Notes: a model not told the origin generated them from the sequence alone. A DNA stretch of 9,236 bases from an uncultured Lachnospiraceae bacterium (GCA_934330725.1 CAKRGM010000054.1:1-9236); one strand, 5' to 3'; shown: positions 1 to 6,523, counted from the first letter of the stretch. A program made the numbers and translations.

Positions 1-106
1 ATTTTTATGCCAGTTATTATTGAATTTTCAAGGTGCATAGGCACATTTTAATGTGCGAAGTTTGAGTTAATAATAAATACATTCATGATTAAACATTAAT
101 TATAGT

Positions 107-137
107 TTGCTGAAAATTTTCATATAATGGTTATAAT
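107..137 (+). promoter_or_regulatory. Candidate promoter with two TATAAT boxes
   Basis: Two perfect TATAAT hexamers occur at 123-128 and 132-137. A partial -35 match, TTGCTG, lies at 107-112, 19 bases before the second box, which is a little long. The first box has only a poor -35 partner. The region is very AT-rich, so TATAAT could arise by chance. It would drive the short structured transcript that ends at the 237-276 terminator. Confidence 0.35.
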
Positions 138-155
138 ATTATATTAGCGTTAAAA

Positions 156-221
156 GATGCCTTACGGATTGTTAAGTGCTTTGCACTCACATCGTGGTTT
201 AAGGTTTTTGATCCTGGCATC
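156..221 (+). ncRNA. Stem-rich leader or small RNA segment, unrecognised
   Basis: GATGCC (156-161) can pair with GGCATC (216-221), enclosing a hairpin built on AGTGC-ttt-GCACT that is extended by GA(t)TGT pairing with ACATC. In conflict with the outer stem, CCTTA (160-164) can pair with TAAGG (200-204), which is followed directly by TTTTT (205-209), a terminator-like arrangement. The two pairings share bases 160-161 and exclude each other. I recognise no known riboswitch or tRNA here. Its 3' part recurs upstream of the PH-domain gene. The pairings are visible, but a regulatory role is inference. Confidence 0.35.
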
Positions 222-236
222 ATAATATATTTTTTG

Positions 237-276
237 AGGTAATTGCAATAGTAGATATTGTTATTACCTTTTTTTT
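237..276 (+). terminator. Strong intrinsic terminator upstream of nrtR promoter
   Basis: AGGTAAT (237-243) pairs with ATTACCT (263-269). An inner stem, CAATA (246-250) with TATTG (256-260), closes a five-base loop, with a G-T wobble and one mismatch between the two helices. An uninterrupted run of T follows through 276. The flank on the other side is A-poor for a minus-strand terminator, so it works only on the + strand. It would end the upstream transcript and insulate the nrtR promoter, unless the RNA in front of it acts as an attenuator. Confidence 0.85.
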
Positions 277-296
277 GTAAATTTTTTAAAAATTAC

Positions 297-326
297 TTGA
301 CATGATAAACAAAAAAGTAGTATTAT
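297..326 (+). promoter_or_regulatory. Promoter of the nrtR NAD salvage operon
   Basis: A perfect -35 TTGACA (297-302) is followed after 18 bases by the -10 box TATTAT (321-326). Transcription would start near 332-335, about 70 bases before the nrtR ATG. This is the best promoter match in the window, and it lies just after a strong terminator and just before the first gene of the operon. The -10 box sits inside a palindrome, consistent with repression. Confidence 0.75.
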
Positions 327-363
327 GCTACTAAAGATAAAAGTATTAAAGAACTACTTTTTT
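311..363 (+). promoter_or_regulatory. Nested inverted repeats, candidate NrtR operator
   Basis: Three overlapping dyads are visible. AGTAGTATTATGCTACT (316-332) is a 17-bp imperfect palindrome that covers the -10 box. AAAGTA (340-345) mirrors TACTTT (355-360). AAAAAAGTAGT (311-321) is an exact 11-base inverted copy of ACTACTTTTTT (353-363). NrtR proteins are known to repress NAD genes from palindromes at the promoter, so autoregulation is the natural reading. I cannot confirm that these match the NrtR consensus of this lineage. In RNA the outer repeat could also form a hairpin. Confidence 0.55.
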
Positions 364-401
364 ACTTATTAACATTGAATTTATCAAAGAAAGAGGAGAT
401 T

Positions 402-1223
402 ATGTCTAAAGAAGATAGAAATATAAACGGATTAACTGAGGCGGAATTTCTTGCACAGTATAGACCGGGTGATTATGACAGACCAAGTGTGACGGTTGAC
501 ATGATGATAACCTGTATGAGCAGGCATTTAAATAATCTGAGAGTCCTTTTAATCCAAAGAAAAGATCATCCATATATTAACTGCTGGGCTCTGGCCGGTG
601 GTTTTGTTAATATTGATGAATCAGCTTACGAGGCAGCCTGCCGGGAGCTTGAGGAAGAAACAGGACTTAAGAATATTTATCTTGAGCAGCTTTATACTAT
701 GAGCCAGCCGGACAGAGATCCAAGAATGCGTGTTATTGATATAGCATACATGGCATTAGTTCAGGAGCAGCCGGTTAGTGCAGGAGATGATGCTAAAAAT
801 GCTCTCTGGTTTGATGTAAGGCTTACAGATAACCGCTTAAAGCTTACGAATGATGATGAGCATATTCACATTGAATATAAGCTTACCAAAAAGACATATA
901 AAAATGGTGTGGTTAAAACCGATGGGTATACTTTAACAGCTATTTCAGATGAACAGTTAGCTTTCGATCATTCTGAAATTATTCTTGAAGGGCTTATAAG
1001 ATTAAGAAATAAAATCATGTATAGTGATGTAGCATTTAACCTTTTACCAAAGGTTTTTACAATGTCAGATATTAAGAAAGTTTATGAAGTAATCTTAGGC
1101 AGGGAACTTTATAAAACCAACTTTAAGTCCCATATTGCTGTAAAACTTGAGTGTGTTAACTATAAGGTAACATCGATGATAGAAGGCGGCAAGTGTTCTA
1201 TGGGATATAAGTACAGGGGGTGA
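402..1223 (+). CDS. nrtR: NrtR-family Nudix transcriptional regulator of NAD metabolism
   Basis: This is a 273-residue cytoplasmic protein with a Nudix domain (about residues 30-160) followed by a winged-helix DNA-binding region (about 208-273). The Nudix box runs from G67 to L89 and is complete: G67, E73, R81, E82, E85, E86 and G88 fit GX5EX7REUXEEXGU. The C-terminal segment with FNLLPKVFTMSDIKKVYE (about 212-229) is typical of NrtR regulators, which sense ADP-ribose or related NAD metabolites and repress NAD genes. The ATG at 402 follows AGGAG (394-398) at a short 3-nt spacing. An in-frame TTG at 375 has no ribosome binding site. It is the first gene of the NAD operon and lies behind the palindromes at 311-363, suggesting it represses itself and the genes after it. 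In many NrtR proteins the Nudix box is degenerate; here it is intact, so it may also hydrolyse ADP-ribose. The family call is firm, but the ligand is inferred. Confidence 0.88.
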   Translation: MSKEDRNINGLTEAEFLAQYRPGDYDRPSVTVDMMITCMSRHLNNLRVLLIQRKDHPYINCWALAGGFVNIDESAYEAACRELEEETGLKNIYLEQLYTMSQPDRDPRMRVIDIAYMALVQEQPVSAGDDAKNALWFDVRLTDNRLKLTNDDEHIHIEYKLTKKTYKNGVVKTDGYTLTAISDEQLAFDHSEIILEGLIRLRNKIMYSDVAFNLLPKVFTMSDIKKVYEVILGRELYKTNFKSHIAVKLECVNYKVTSMIEGGKCSMGYKYRG

Positions 1224-1377
1224 TATTGAGAAAAATCATGCTGATGCGATAAATTTTTCACATGGCTGTTTGTTTCCGGGCAAGGCAGATAGCTCCTGAT
1301 GGCAGATTAGAAATTGCCTGCGGGAAATTCTTATCGCTTCTTAACAACGAAGTTGCTCAGTAGAAATGAGGATTTTT
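1224..1377 (+). ncRNA. Structured intergenic RNA before nadM, unrecognised
   Basis: This 154-nt gap can fold extensively. GCGATAA (1246-1252) pairs with TTATCGC (1331-1337), with GA/TC extending it past one mismatch. TTTC (1256-1259) pairs with GAAA (1324-1327). CCG plus GGCAA (1276-1283) pairs with TTGCC (1314-1318) and CGG (1321-1323) around a TG bulge. Two further small hairpins follow, CAAC-gaa-GTTG (1345-1355) and CTCA/TGAG (1356-1359 with 1367-1370). The last includes the nadM Shine-Dalgarno sequence. The seven-base direct repeat GGCAGAT occurs at 1284 and 1301. I do not recognise a described riboswitch class. It may be a cis-regulatory leader within the operon, an RNA processing site, or a dispersed genomic element. 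Confidence 0.4.
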
Positions 1378-2004
1378 ATGAATAAACTAGGAGTTTTAGT
1401 AACAAGAGGGCAGCCGCTTCATTCAGGGCATATAAAAGTAATAAATCAAGCTCTTTGTGAAAATGACAAGGTTCTTATTGTAATAGGCAGTGCAGATAAA
1501 TGGGATGCTGATAGAAACCCATTTAATATCAATACAAGGATACAATTATACAATCAAATGTTAAATTTAATATCAGACCCGTCAAAAGTTTCATATATTG
1601 CTTTAAATGACTGGAGTAACGATCATGATATACCCAAACAGGATAATAATACCGGAATTGTTGATGATGCTTCAAAAGTAAATAAAGATTGGGGAATGTA
1701 CTTATATTACAATATAGTTGCAGGAACAGGACAAAAAGAGTTTACATTATATTATAATGATGACCCTTCACTTGTTTCAGCATGGTTTCCTGAATTTCTG
1801 CAAAGCAGGATTACAGTATCATCATCTTTCAGGGTTGATGGCATTTCAGGAAGCAGAGTCAGGCAGGCACTTGCATCTGATTTAAAAAAGGAATTGCACG
1901 AATATCTGCCATATTTATCTGAAAAACAAATTAATAATTTAAAATATATGTATGATTCAGAGAGGATTTATAAAAAATATCAGGAGGTTGATTTATATGA
2001 ATAA
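1378..2004 (+). CDS. nadM: NadM-type nicotinamide/nicotinate-nucleotide adenylyltransferase
   Basis: This 208-residue protein of the nucleotidyltransferase (Rossmann-like) superfamily would transfer AMP from ATP to nicotinate or nicotinamide mononucleotide, making NaAD or NAD. The N-terminal GVLVTRGQPLHSGHIKVI carries the (H/T)XGH nucleotide-binding motif at H15-H18. NPFNINTR (47-54) resembles the NPF motif of NadM enzymes, and ISGSRVR (156-162) is the C-terminal ATP-binding ISXSXXR motif. There is no fused Nudix domain, unlike bifunctional NadM proteins. The ATG at 1378 is preferred because GAGG (1368-1371) sits 6 nt before it; the upstream in-frame ATG at 1366 overlaps that site. Its 3' end overlaps pncA by 8 bases. 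Placed among pncA, pncB and nadE, it probably supplies the adenylyl step usually given to NadD. The superfamily is certain; the choice of NMN or NaMN as substrate is inferred. Confidence 0.8.
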   Translation: MNKLGVLVTRGQPLHSGHIKVINQALCENDKVLIVIGSADKWDADRNPFNINTRIQLYNQMLNLISDPSKVSYIALNDWSNDHDIPKQDNNTGIVDDASKVNKDWGMYLYYNIVAGTGQKEFTLYYNDDPSLVSAWFPEFLQSRITVSSSFRVDGISGSRVRQALASDLKKELHEYLPYLSEKQINNLKYMYDSERIYKKYQEVDLYE

Positions 2005-2512
2005 AGTAAACAAAAAGTTACTTGTAGTTATTGATATGCAGCAGGATTTCATTACCGGGGTTTTAGGCAATGACGAATGCAGGGCTATTGTTCCGGCAGT
2101 CGTTGAAAAAATAAAAAATTCCAATGTAGATACAGTCTATACCCTGGATACACATGATACAAATTATCTGCAGACGCAGGAAGGAAAAAATCTTCCGGTT
2201 GAACATTGTATTAAGCCGGGTAAGGGATGGAATTTAATACCGGAGTTACAGAATATTAAAATGCTTAAAGGTTTTGAAAAGACTACATTCGGTTCTATAG
2301 ATTTAGCCGAATGGATAAAAGACATGGGATATACACAGGTGGAACTGATTGGGGTATGTACAGATATATGTGTTATCAGTAACGCCATGACTATAAAGGC
2401 AGTAAATCCGGAAGTTGAGATTTATGTTGATGCCGATTGCTGCGCGGGAGTTACCCCTGAGTCACATGAAACAGCATTAAAAGCTATGAAGGCTTGTCAG
2501 ATTCATGTATAA
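1997..2512 (+). CDS. pncA: Nicotinamidase
   Basis: This 171-residue isochorismatase-fold hydrolase deamidates nicotinamide to nicotinate and ammonia in the cytoplasm, the entry step of deamidating salvage. The catalytic triad is visible: D13 in VVIDMQQDF, K95 in FEKTTFGS and C125 in GVCTDICV, the last next to the usual cis-peptide region. D51 and H53 in LDTHD and H70 in PVEHC fit the metal site of the family. The length is slightly below the family norm of about 180-210, but all key residues are present. The ATG at 1997 follows AGGAGG (1982-1987) at 9 nt and overlaps the end of nadM by 8 bases, which suggests translational coupling. A longer in-frame start at 1952 lies inside nadM and has no such site. 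Confidence 0.93.
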   Translation: MNKVNKKLLVVIDMQQDFITGVLGNDECRAIVPAVVEKIKNSNVDTVYTLDTHDTNYLQTQEGKNLPVEHCIKPGKGWNLIPELQNIKMLKGFEKTTFGSIDLAEWIKDMGYTQVELIGVCTDICVISNAMTIKAVNPEVEIYVDADCCAGVTPESHETALKAMKACQIHV

Positions 2513-2575
2513 TCGGTTAAATTAAGAGAATTTTAAACGCAAATTTTAAATGAAAATTATAAGGAGGATTTGATT

Positions 2576-3793
2576 ATGAGATTACCACAGATTATTAATA
2601 GTTTATTGGAAACAGATATGTATAAGTTTAGTATGGGTCAGACTATTTTCCACCAGTTTACAGGATATAAGACTACATGGACTTTTAAATGCCGCAATAA
2701 GGATGTTCATTTTACAGAAGAAATGGTGGATGAAATTAAGGAGCAGATTAAAGCTTTCTGTAAGCTTAGGTTTGCTGAGGATGAACTTCAGTATCTTGAT
2801 AGTATTAAATGGATTAAGGGTTCATATATAGATTTTTTAAGATTATGGCAGCCAAGATATGAGGATTTTGAAATTACATCAGAAGCAGAGTGCGGTCTTT
2901 CTATTGAAGCGGCAGGAACCTGGTTAAATACTTCTATGTATGAGATTCCTACATTGGCTATTGTCAATGAAGTATATTTCAGGATGGCTTATAACTATGA
3001 TGAATTGCTTGACAGCTTTAAGGAAAAACTTGATATGAAGTTTAATAATTTAAAGAGTGGACACTGGTATGCCGGAACATTTTCGGAGTTTGGCCTTAGA
3101 AGAAGATTATCCGCAGAGGCACAGGAACTGACAGTTGAGAAGTTTTCACATCTTAACGATACACTGCATAGTGCTTCCAGATTTATCGGAACATCAAATG
3201 TTTATCTGGCTAAGAAGTTTGGCATCACGCCGGTAGGTACTATGGCACATGAATGGATAATGTGTGTTGGACAGGGAAATCATAAACATAATCCGGCATA
3301 TTCAAACTGGTATGCACTTGATGCATGGATTAAGGAATATGGAGTTTTAAATGGTATTGCACTTACAGATACTATTACAACAGATTGTTTCCTCAGAGAT
3401 TTCCAGTTAACTTATGCAACATTATTCTCAGGAGTGCGTCATGATAGTGGGGATCCTTATGAATGGGGAGAGAAGATGATTAAGCATTATAAGTCTTTAG
3501 GCATTGATCCAAAGACTAAGACTTTGCTTTTCAGTGACAGCCTTGATTTTGAGAGAGCTGATAAATTATACAGACATTTCTGTAACGATATTAATGTGGC
3601 ATTTGGCATTGGTACATATTTAAGTAATGACACTAATGTCCCACCACTTAATATTGTAATGAAAACGACAAAGTGTAATGGAATGGATGTAGCCAAAATT
3701 TCTGACACAAAGGGAAAAGGAATGTGTAAAAATCCGGATTATGTAGATTATCTTAACAGATGTATTGATTACAGAATGAAGAATGATAATTAA
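2576..3793 (+). CDS. pncB: Nicotinate phosphoribosyltransferase
   Basis: This 405-residue enzyme condenses nicotinate with PRPP to form nicotinate mononucleotide, normally coupled to ATP hydrolysis. The length matches the PncB family of about 400. Recognisable segments are LLETDMYKFSMGQ (10-22), EFGLRRRLSAEAQ (171-183), GTSNVYLAKKFGITPVGTMAHEW (205-227), where H225 corresponds to the histidine phosphorylated in the Salmonella enzyme, FSGVRHDSGDP (284-294) and the ribose-phosphate-binding type segment FGIGTYLSND (343-352). The ATG at 2576 lies 8 nt after AAGGAGG (2561-2567). The TTG two codons earlier is too close to that site. The gap from pncA is only 63 nt with no terminator, so it is read as part of the operon. 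It uses the product of pncA and feeds the nadM enzyme. Confidence 0.95.
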   Translation: MRLPQIINSLLETDMYKFSMGQTIFHQFTGYKTTWTFKCRNKDVHFTEEMVDEIKEQIKAFCKLRFAEDELQYLDSIKWIKGSYIDFLRLWQPRYEDFEITSEAECGLSIEAAGTWLNTSMYEIPTLAIVNEVYFRMAYNYDELLDSFKEKLDMKFNNLKSGHWYAGTFSEFGLRRRLSAEAQELTVEKFSHLNDTLHSASRFIGTSNVYLAKKFGITPVGTMAHEWIMCVGQGNHKHNPAYSNWYALDAWIKEYGVLNGIALTDTITTDCFLRDFQLTYATLFSGVRHDSGDPYEWGEKMIKHYKSLGIDPKTKTLLFSDSLDFERADKLYRHFCNDINVAFGIGTYLSNDTNVPPLNIVMKTTKCNGMDVAKISDTKGKGMCKNPDYVDYLNRCIDYRMKNDN

Positions 3794-3876
3794 TATATTA
3801 ATGTCAGATATATTATCAAGGACACCAGAAGATTATCTGTAATCCAGCTTAAGAGTAGAAAGGAGGACTTATTACT

Positions 3877-5763
3877 GTGAATAATGATTTTGGTTATATT
3901 AGAGTAGCAGCTTGTTCTTTCCCGGTTGCATTAGGGAATCCAATAGAAAATGCGAAGCGCATAAATGAGGAAACGGAAAAAGCGATTAAAAATAATGTAC
4001 AGTTAATTGTTTTTCCGGAGTTAAGTTTGACAGGATATACATGTGGAGATTTATTTTTAAGAAAAGATTTATTAGATAAAGTATTAGATGCGTTAAAAAG
4101 CATAATGGACTATAGAGCGGACTGTCGTATTATTAAATGTGTTGGAGCACCTTTGGCAGTAGATAATAGATTATATAATTGCGCTGTTTATATTCAGGGC
4201 AGAATGATTCTGGGGGTAGTTCCTAAAACATATATTCCCAATTATAATGAATTTTATGAGAAAAGATGGTTTACATCGTCATTATTCAGAACAACTGATA
4301 CGATTAAGCTATTAGGACAATTAGTACCTTTTACTGAGAATTTAATATTAGAAGATATGAATTCTGACTTGAAAATCGGCACCGAAATCTGTGAAGATTT
4401 ATGGGTAAGTTCGCCACCCGGTGAGAAATTATGTAAGGCTGGGGTTAATCTTATTATAAACCCAAGTGCCAGTACTGAGACTGTAGGCAAGTCTGAGTAT
4501 CGCAGAGATCTGGTACGCATGCAGTCTGCAAGGTGCTTATGTTCTTATGTATATGCATCGAGTGGTGAAGGAGAAAGTTCTACTGATGTGATTTTTTCCG
4601 GACACTGTATTATAGCTGATAATGGAAAAATTATAGCAGAAGACCGAGATAGTCAGGTGACTGGAATTGTTGACATAGAAAAATGTAACAGTGACCGGAT
4701 AAAGTTTAACAGTGATGCCTGGGCTGATCCTGATGTTTTTAGTGGTATTACAAAAATTGCAGTTGATGTTCCGAAAATGAATATTTTACCGGAAAAAGTA
4801 AATGCTTATCCATTTGTGCCGGATAGTCAGTCCGGGCTTAAAGTAAGATGTAATGAGATTCTGGATTTACAGACAAAAGGTTTAGTTCAAATATTAAGGG
4901 CTACAGGTATAAAGGATGTTGTATTGGGACTTTCAGGAGGTTTAGACAGCACATTAGCTTTAATTGTATGTGTAAGAGCTTTCAAACATTTACAGATAAG
5001 TACAAAACATATTCATTGTATATCAATGCCTTGTTTTGGAACTACGTCTACAACAAGAAGTATATCAGAAAAATTAGCCGGTGCTTTTGACACGTCTTTT
5101 GAAGAAATTGATATTAAAAAGGCTTGTGAACAGCATTTAACTGATATAGGCCACGAAAAGGATGTTTATGATATTGCCTATGAAAATGTGCAGGCGCGTG
5201 AAAGAACCCAGATTTTATTTGATAAGTCAAATATGCTTAACGCTTTAGTTATAGGTACGGGTGATATGTCAGAGTTAGCTCTTGGGTGGTGCACATATAA
5301 CGGTGACCATATGAGTAATTATGCTGTGAATTCAGGTGTTCCTAAAACGCTTGTTAAATTTATTGTAAATACTTATGCTGATATTATTGGAAATGATGCA
5401 TCAAAATTGCTTAAAGAGGTTTGTAATTTACCGATTTCACCAGAGCTTTTACCTCCGGATGAAGATGGAAATATTGCTCAGAAGACAGAAGAAAGTATAG
5501 GCAAATATGATTTACATGATTTCTTCCTGTACCATTTTATCCGTAATGGCTTTTCACGCAGTAAAATCTTTGCGTTAGCAAAAATAGCTTTTAATGGAAT
5601 TGTTTCAGAGGATGAGATTTTAGCAACACTTGAAACGTTCTTTGCAAGATTTAAAACACAGCAGTTCAAGCGTTCATGTATTCCGGACGGAGTTAAAGTT
5701 GGTTCTGTATCTTTATCGCCAAGGGGCGATTGGAGAATGCCTAGTGATTTAAGTATTTTATAA
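3877..5763 (+). CDS. nadE: Glutamine-dependent NAD+ synthetase
   Basis: This 628-residue two-domain enzyme converts nicotinate adenine dinucleotide to NAD using ATP and ammonia released from glutamine. The N-terminal nitrilase-type glutaminase domain (about 8-290) shows the Glu-Lys-Cys triad: E48 in FPELSLTGYTCGDL, K117 in VPKTYIPNYNEF and C172 in GTEICEDLW. The C-terminal synthetase domain (about 325-628) has the P-loop SGGLDS at 353-358. The length is typical of the glutamine-dependent class; the ammonia-dependent NadE is only about 270 residues. Translation starts at GTG 3877, 10 nt after AGGAGG (3861-3866), with no nearby in-frame ATG. It lies 83 nt after pncB with no terminator, and it is the last gene of the salvage operon. 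Confidence 0.95.
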   Translation: MNNDFGYIRVAACSFPVALGNPIENAKRINEETEKAIKNNVQLIVFPELSLTGYTCGDLFLRKDLLDKVLDALKSIMDYRADCRIIKCVGAPLAVDNRLYNCAVYIQGRMILGVVPKTYIPNYNEFYEKRWFTSSLFRTTDTIKLLGQLVPFTENLILEDMNSDLKIGTEICEDLWVSSPPGEKLCKAGVNLIINPSASTETVGKSEYRRDLVRMQSARCLCSYVYASSGEGESSTDVIFSGHCIIADNGKIIAEDRDSQVTGIVDIEKCNSDRIKFNSDAWADPDVFSGITKIAVDVPKMNILPEKVNAYPFVPDSQSGLKVRCNEILDLQTKGLVQILRATGIKDVVLGLSGGLDSTLALIVCVRAFKHLQISTKHIHCISMPCFGTTSTTRSISEKLAGAFDTSFEEIDIKKACEQHLTDIGHEKDVYDIAYENVQARERTQILFDKSNMLNALVIGTGDMSELALGWCTYNGDHMSNYAVNSGVPKTLVKFIVNTYADIIGNDASKLLKEVCNLPISPELLPPDEDGNIAQKTEESIGKYDLHDFFLYHFIRNGFSRSKIFALAKIAFNGIVSEDEILATLETFFARFKTQQFKRSCIPDGVKVGSVSLSPRGDWRMPSDLSIL

Positions 5764-5851
5764 TCAGTCCGGCACCTGATATTTGGATAGATGATAAATT
5801 TATATAACCAAATTTATATATGAGTTTTCAAACACTTATATAACTTATTAA

Positions 5852-5869
5852 ATAGTACTAAAGTACTAT
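5852..5869. promoter_or_regulatory. Perfect palindrome, candidate operator
   Basis: ATAGTACT and AGTACTAT are exact inverted copies separated by AA. An 18-bp dyad of this kind is typical of a dimeric regulator site. The AGTA...TACT arrangement recalls the palindrome on the nrtR promoter, though the spacing differs. Part of it (AATAGTACTAAA) recurs near 9191-9202. No terminator T-run follows. The protein that binds it is unknown. Confidence 0.4.
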
Positions 5870-5952
5870 ATGAAATATTAAAAATATATGGTAATATATT
5901 AAATATTGGTTTCATTTATATTATATTTAATTTAATATGATATTGGAGTCAG

Positions 5953-5999
5953 AACTGTAAAACCGCTTTTGAGTGAGAATTTCGTGGTTTCAGTTTTTT
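5953..5999 (+). terminator. Hairpin plus T-run after nadE
   Basis: AACTG (5953-5957) pairs with CAGTT (5991-5995), and AAACCGC (5960-5966) pairs with GTGGTTT (5984-5990) with one G-T wobble. A TA bulge and a 17-base loop complete a stem of about 12 bp, followed by T through 5999. This would end the NAD operon about 190 bases past nadE. Because it lies only 60 bases before the PH-domain gene, it could instead be an attenuator in that gene's leader. Confidence 0.65.
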
Positions 6000-6058
6000 G
6001 ACATGGCATCTATTATATGAATTGTGCAGTACAGGGCATCTGCGGAATGGAGATTATT

Positions 6059-6523
6059 ATGTGTAAACAGGTTAATGATTTATTATGGAAGGATAGAAAA
6101 AGACTCAAGTTTTTTGGCTTGCCATGGACATTTACAAGATACAGTGTATCTAATGACAGACTGTTTATAAGCACAGGTTTTTTTAATGTCAAAGATAATG
6201 AGGTAAGGCTGTACAGAATAATGGATATTTCATTGATACGTACATTAGGACAGAGAATTTTTGGACTTGGAACAGTTGTTATATGCTCGGGCGATAAGAG
6301 CATGGGAGATTTTGAATTAAAGAATATTAAGAAGCCTAAGGAAGTTAAGGAGCTTATATCTGAACTTGTTGAAAGGCAGCGTGATGTCAAGAGGGTTGTC
6401 AACAGAGAAAATATGGTTGACCCGCATAATCACGGTGCTGGTTATCCAGAGGAAGATTATGCGATGGGTGGACATATGAATGACAGTTTTGAACTTCCCG
6501 ATGATGCGCCGTTTGAAAGATAA
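6059..6523 (+). CDS. Small bacterial PH-domain protein
   Basis: This 154-residue protein of unknown role carries one bacterial pleckstrin-homology-like domain (bPH_2/DUF304 type), roughly residues 18-107. The diagnostic part is TRYSVSNDRLFISTGFFNVKDNEVRLYRIMDI (about 26-57) followed by RIFGLGTVVICSGD (66-79). This matches the family pattern of a strand with a tyrosine, 'ITN-RI-I-GF-N', and then an arginine-tyrosine strand before 'D-I'. A charged helix (about 92-115) and an acidic, proline- and histidine-containing tail (about 120-154) follow and look unstructured. No signal peptide or membrane segment is seen, so it is probably cytosolic or membrane-peripheral. ATG 6059 is chosen because GGAG (6049-6052) lies 6 nt before it; the earlier in-frame ATG at 6017 lacks a site. 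It appears monocistronic, with terminator-like hairpins on both sides. No functional link to NAD or methionine can be shown. Confidence 0.8.
   Translation: MCKQVNDLLWKDRKRLKFFGLPWTFTRYSVSNDRLFISTGFFNVKDNEVRLYRIMDISLIRTLGQRIFGLGTVVICSGDKSMGDFELKNIKKPKEVKELISELVERQRDVKRVVNRENMVDPHNHGAGYPEEDYAMGGHMNDSFELPDDAPFER

Larger units (their letters stand above)
1..296. other. Non-coding region upstream of the NAD operon
   Basis: No convincing gene is present. One frame is open from the window edge to a TAA at 49-51 (about 16 residues). It could be the tail of an upstream gene, but nothing identifies it. A compact hairpin, GCACATT/AATGTGC, lies at 41-56 with no T-run after it. After that come tandem TATAAT boxes (123-137), a stem-rich segment (156-221) and a strong intrinsic terminator (237-276), all listed separately. 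The arrangement of promoter, short structured RNA and terminator would give a transcript of about 130 nt ending before the nrtR promoter. Confidence 0.6.
5764..6058 (+). other. AT-rich gap between nadE and PH-domain gene
   Basis: No gene is seen here. The stretch holds a direct repeat AAATTTATATA (5796-5806 and 5810-5820), a perfect palindrome (5852-5869), a very AT-rich segment (5870-5945) with no clear promoter, and a terminator-like hairpin (5953-5999). The 3' flank of that hairpin repeats a motif found upstream of nrtR. GGCATCT occurs twice (6005-6011 and 6035-6041). The promoter of the next gene must lie in this gap, but I cannot place it with confidence. Confidence 0.6.

Noticed and set aside
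1..51. Frame open from the window edge to TAA, possibly the end of an upstream gene
   Set aside because: Only about 16 residues are visible with nothing recognisable, and other frames also close within 40 bases, so no gene can be supported.
156..221. tRNA-like appearance, with a GATGCC/GGCATC outer stem and a GGTTT...GATCC segment
   Set aside because: It is only 66 nt, has no proper D arm, no T33 in the would-be anticodon loop and no GGTTCGA T-loop. A regulatory or terminator structure explains it better.
1226..1254. TTGAGA and GATAAA/ATAAAT as an internal promoter for nadM
   Set aside because: The -10 box lacks the invariant final T or the correct spacing, and the bases are better explained as the 5' arm of the GCGATAA stem.
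2164..2388. Open frames on the minus strand inside pncA, and similar ones inside pncB, nadE, the PH-domain gene and metE
   Set aside because: They lie wholly inside well-identified genes, show no family motifs and have no convincing ribosome binding sites. They are shadows of the real coding frames.
5998..6003. TTGACA hexamer before the PH-domain gene as a -35 box
   Set aside because: It is formed by the end of the terminator T-run, and no TATAAT-like box lies 16-19 bases downstream.
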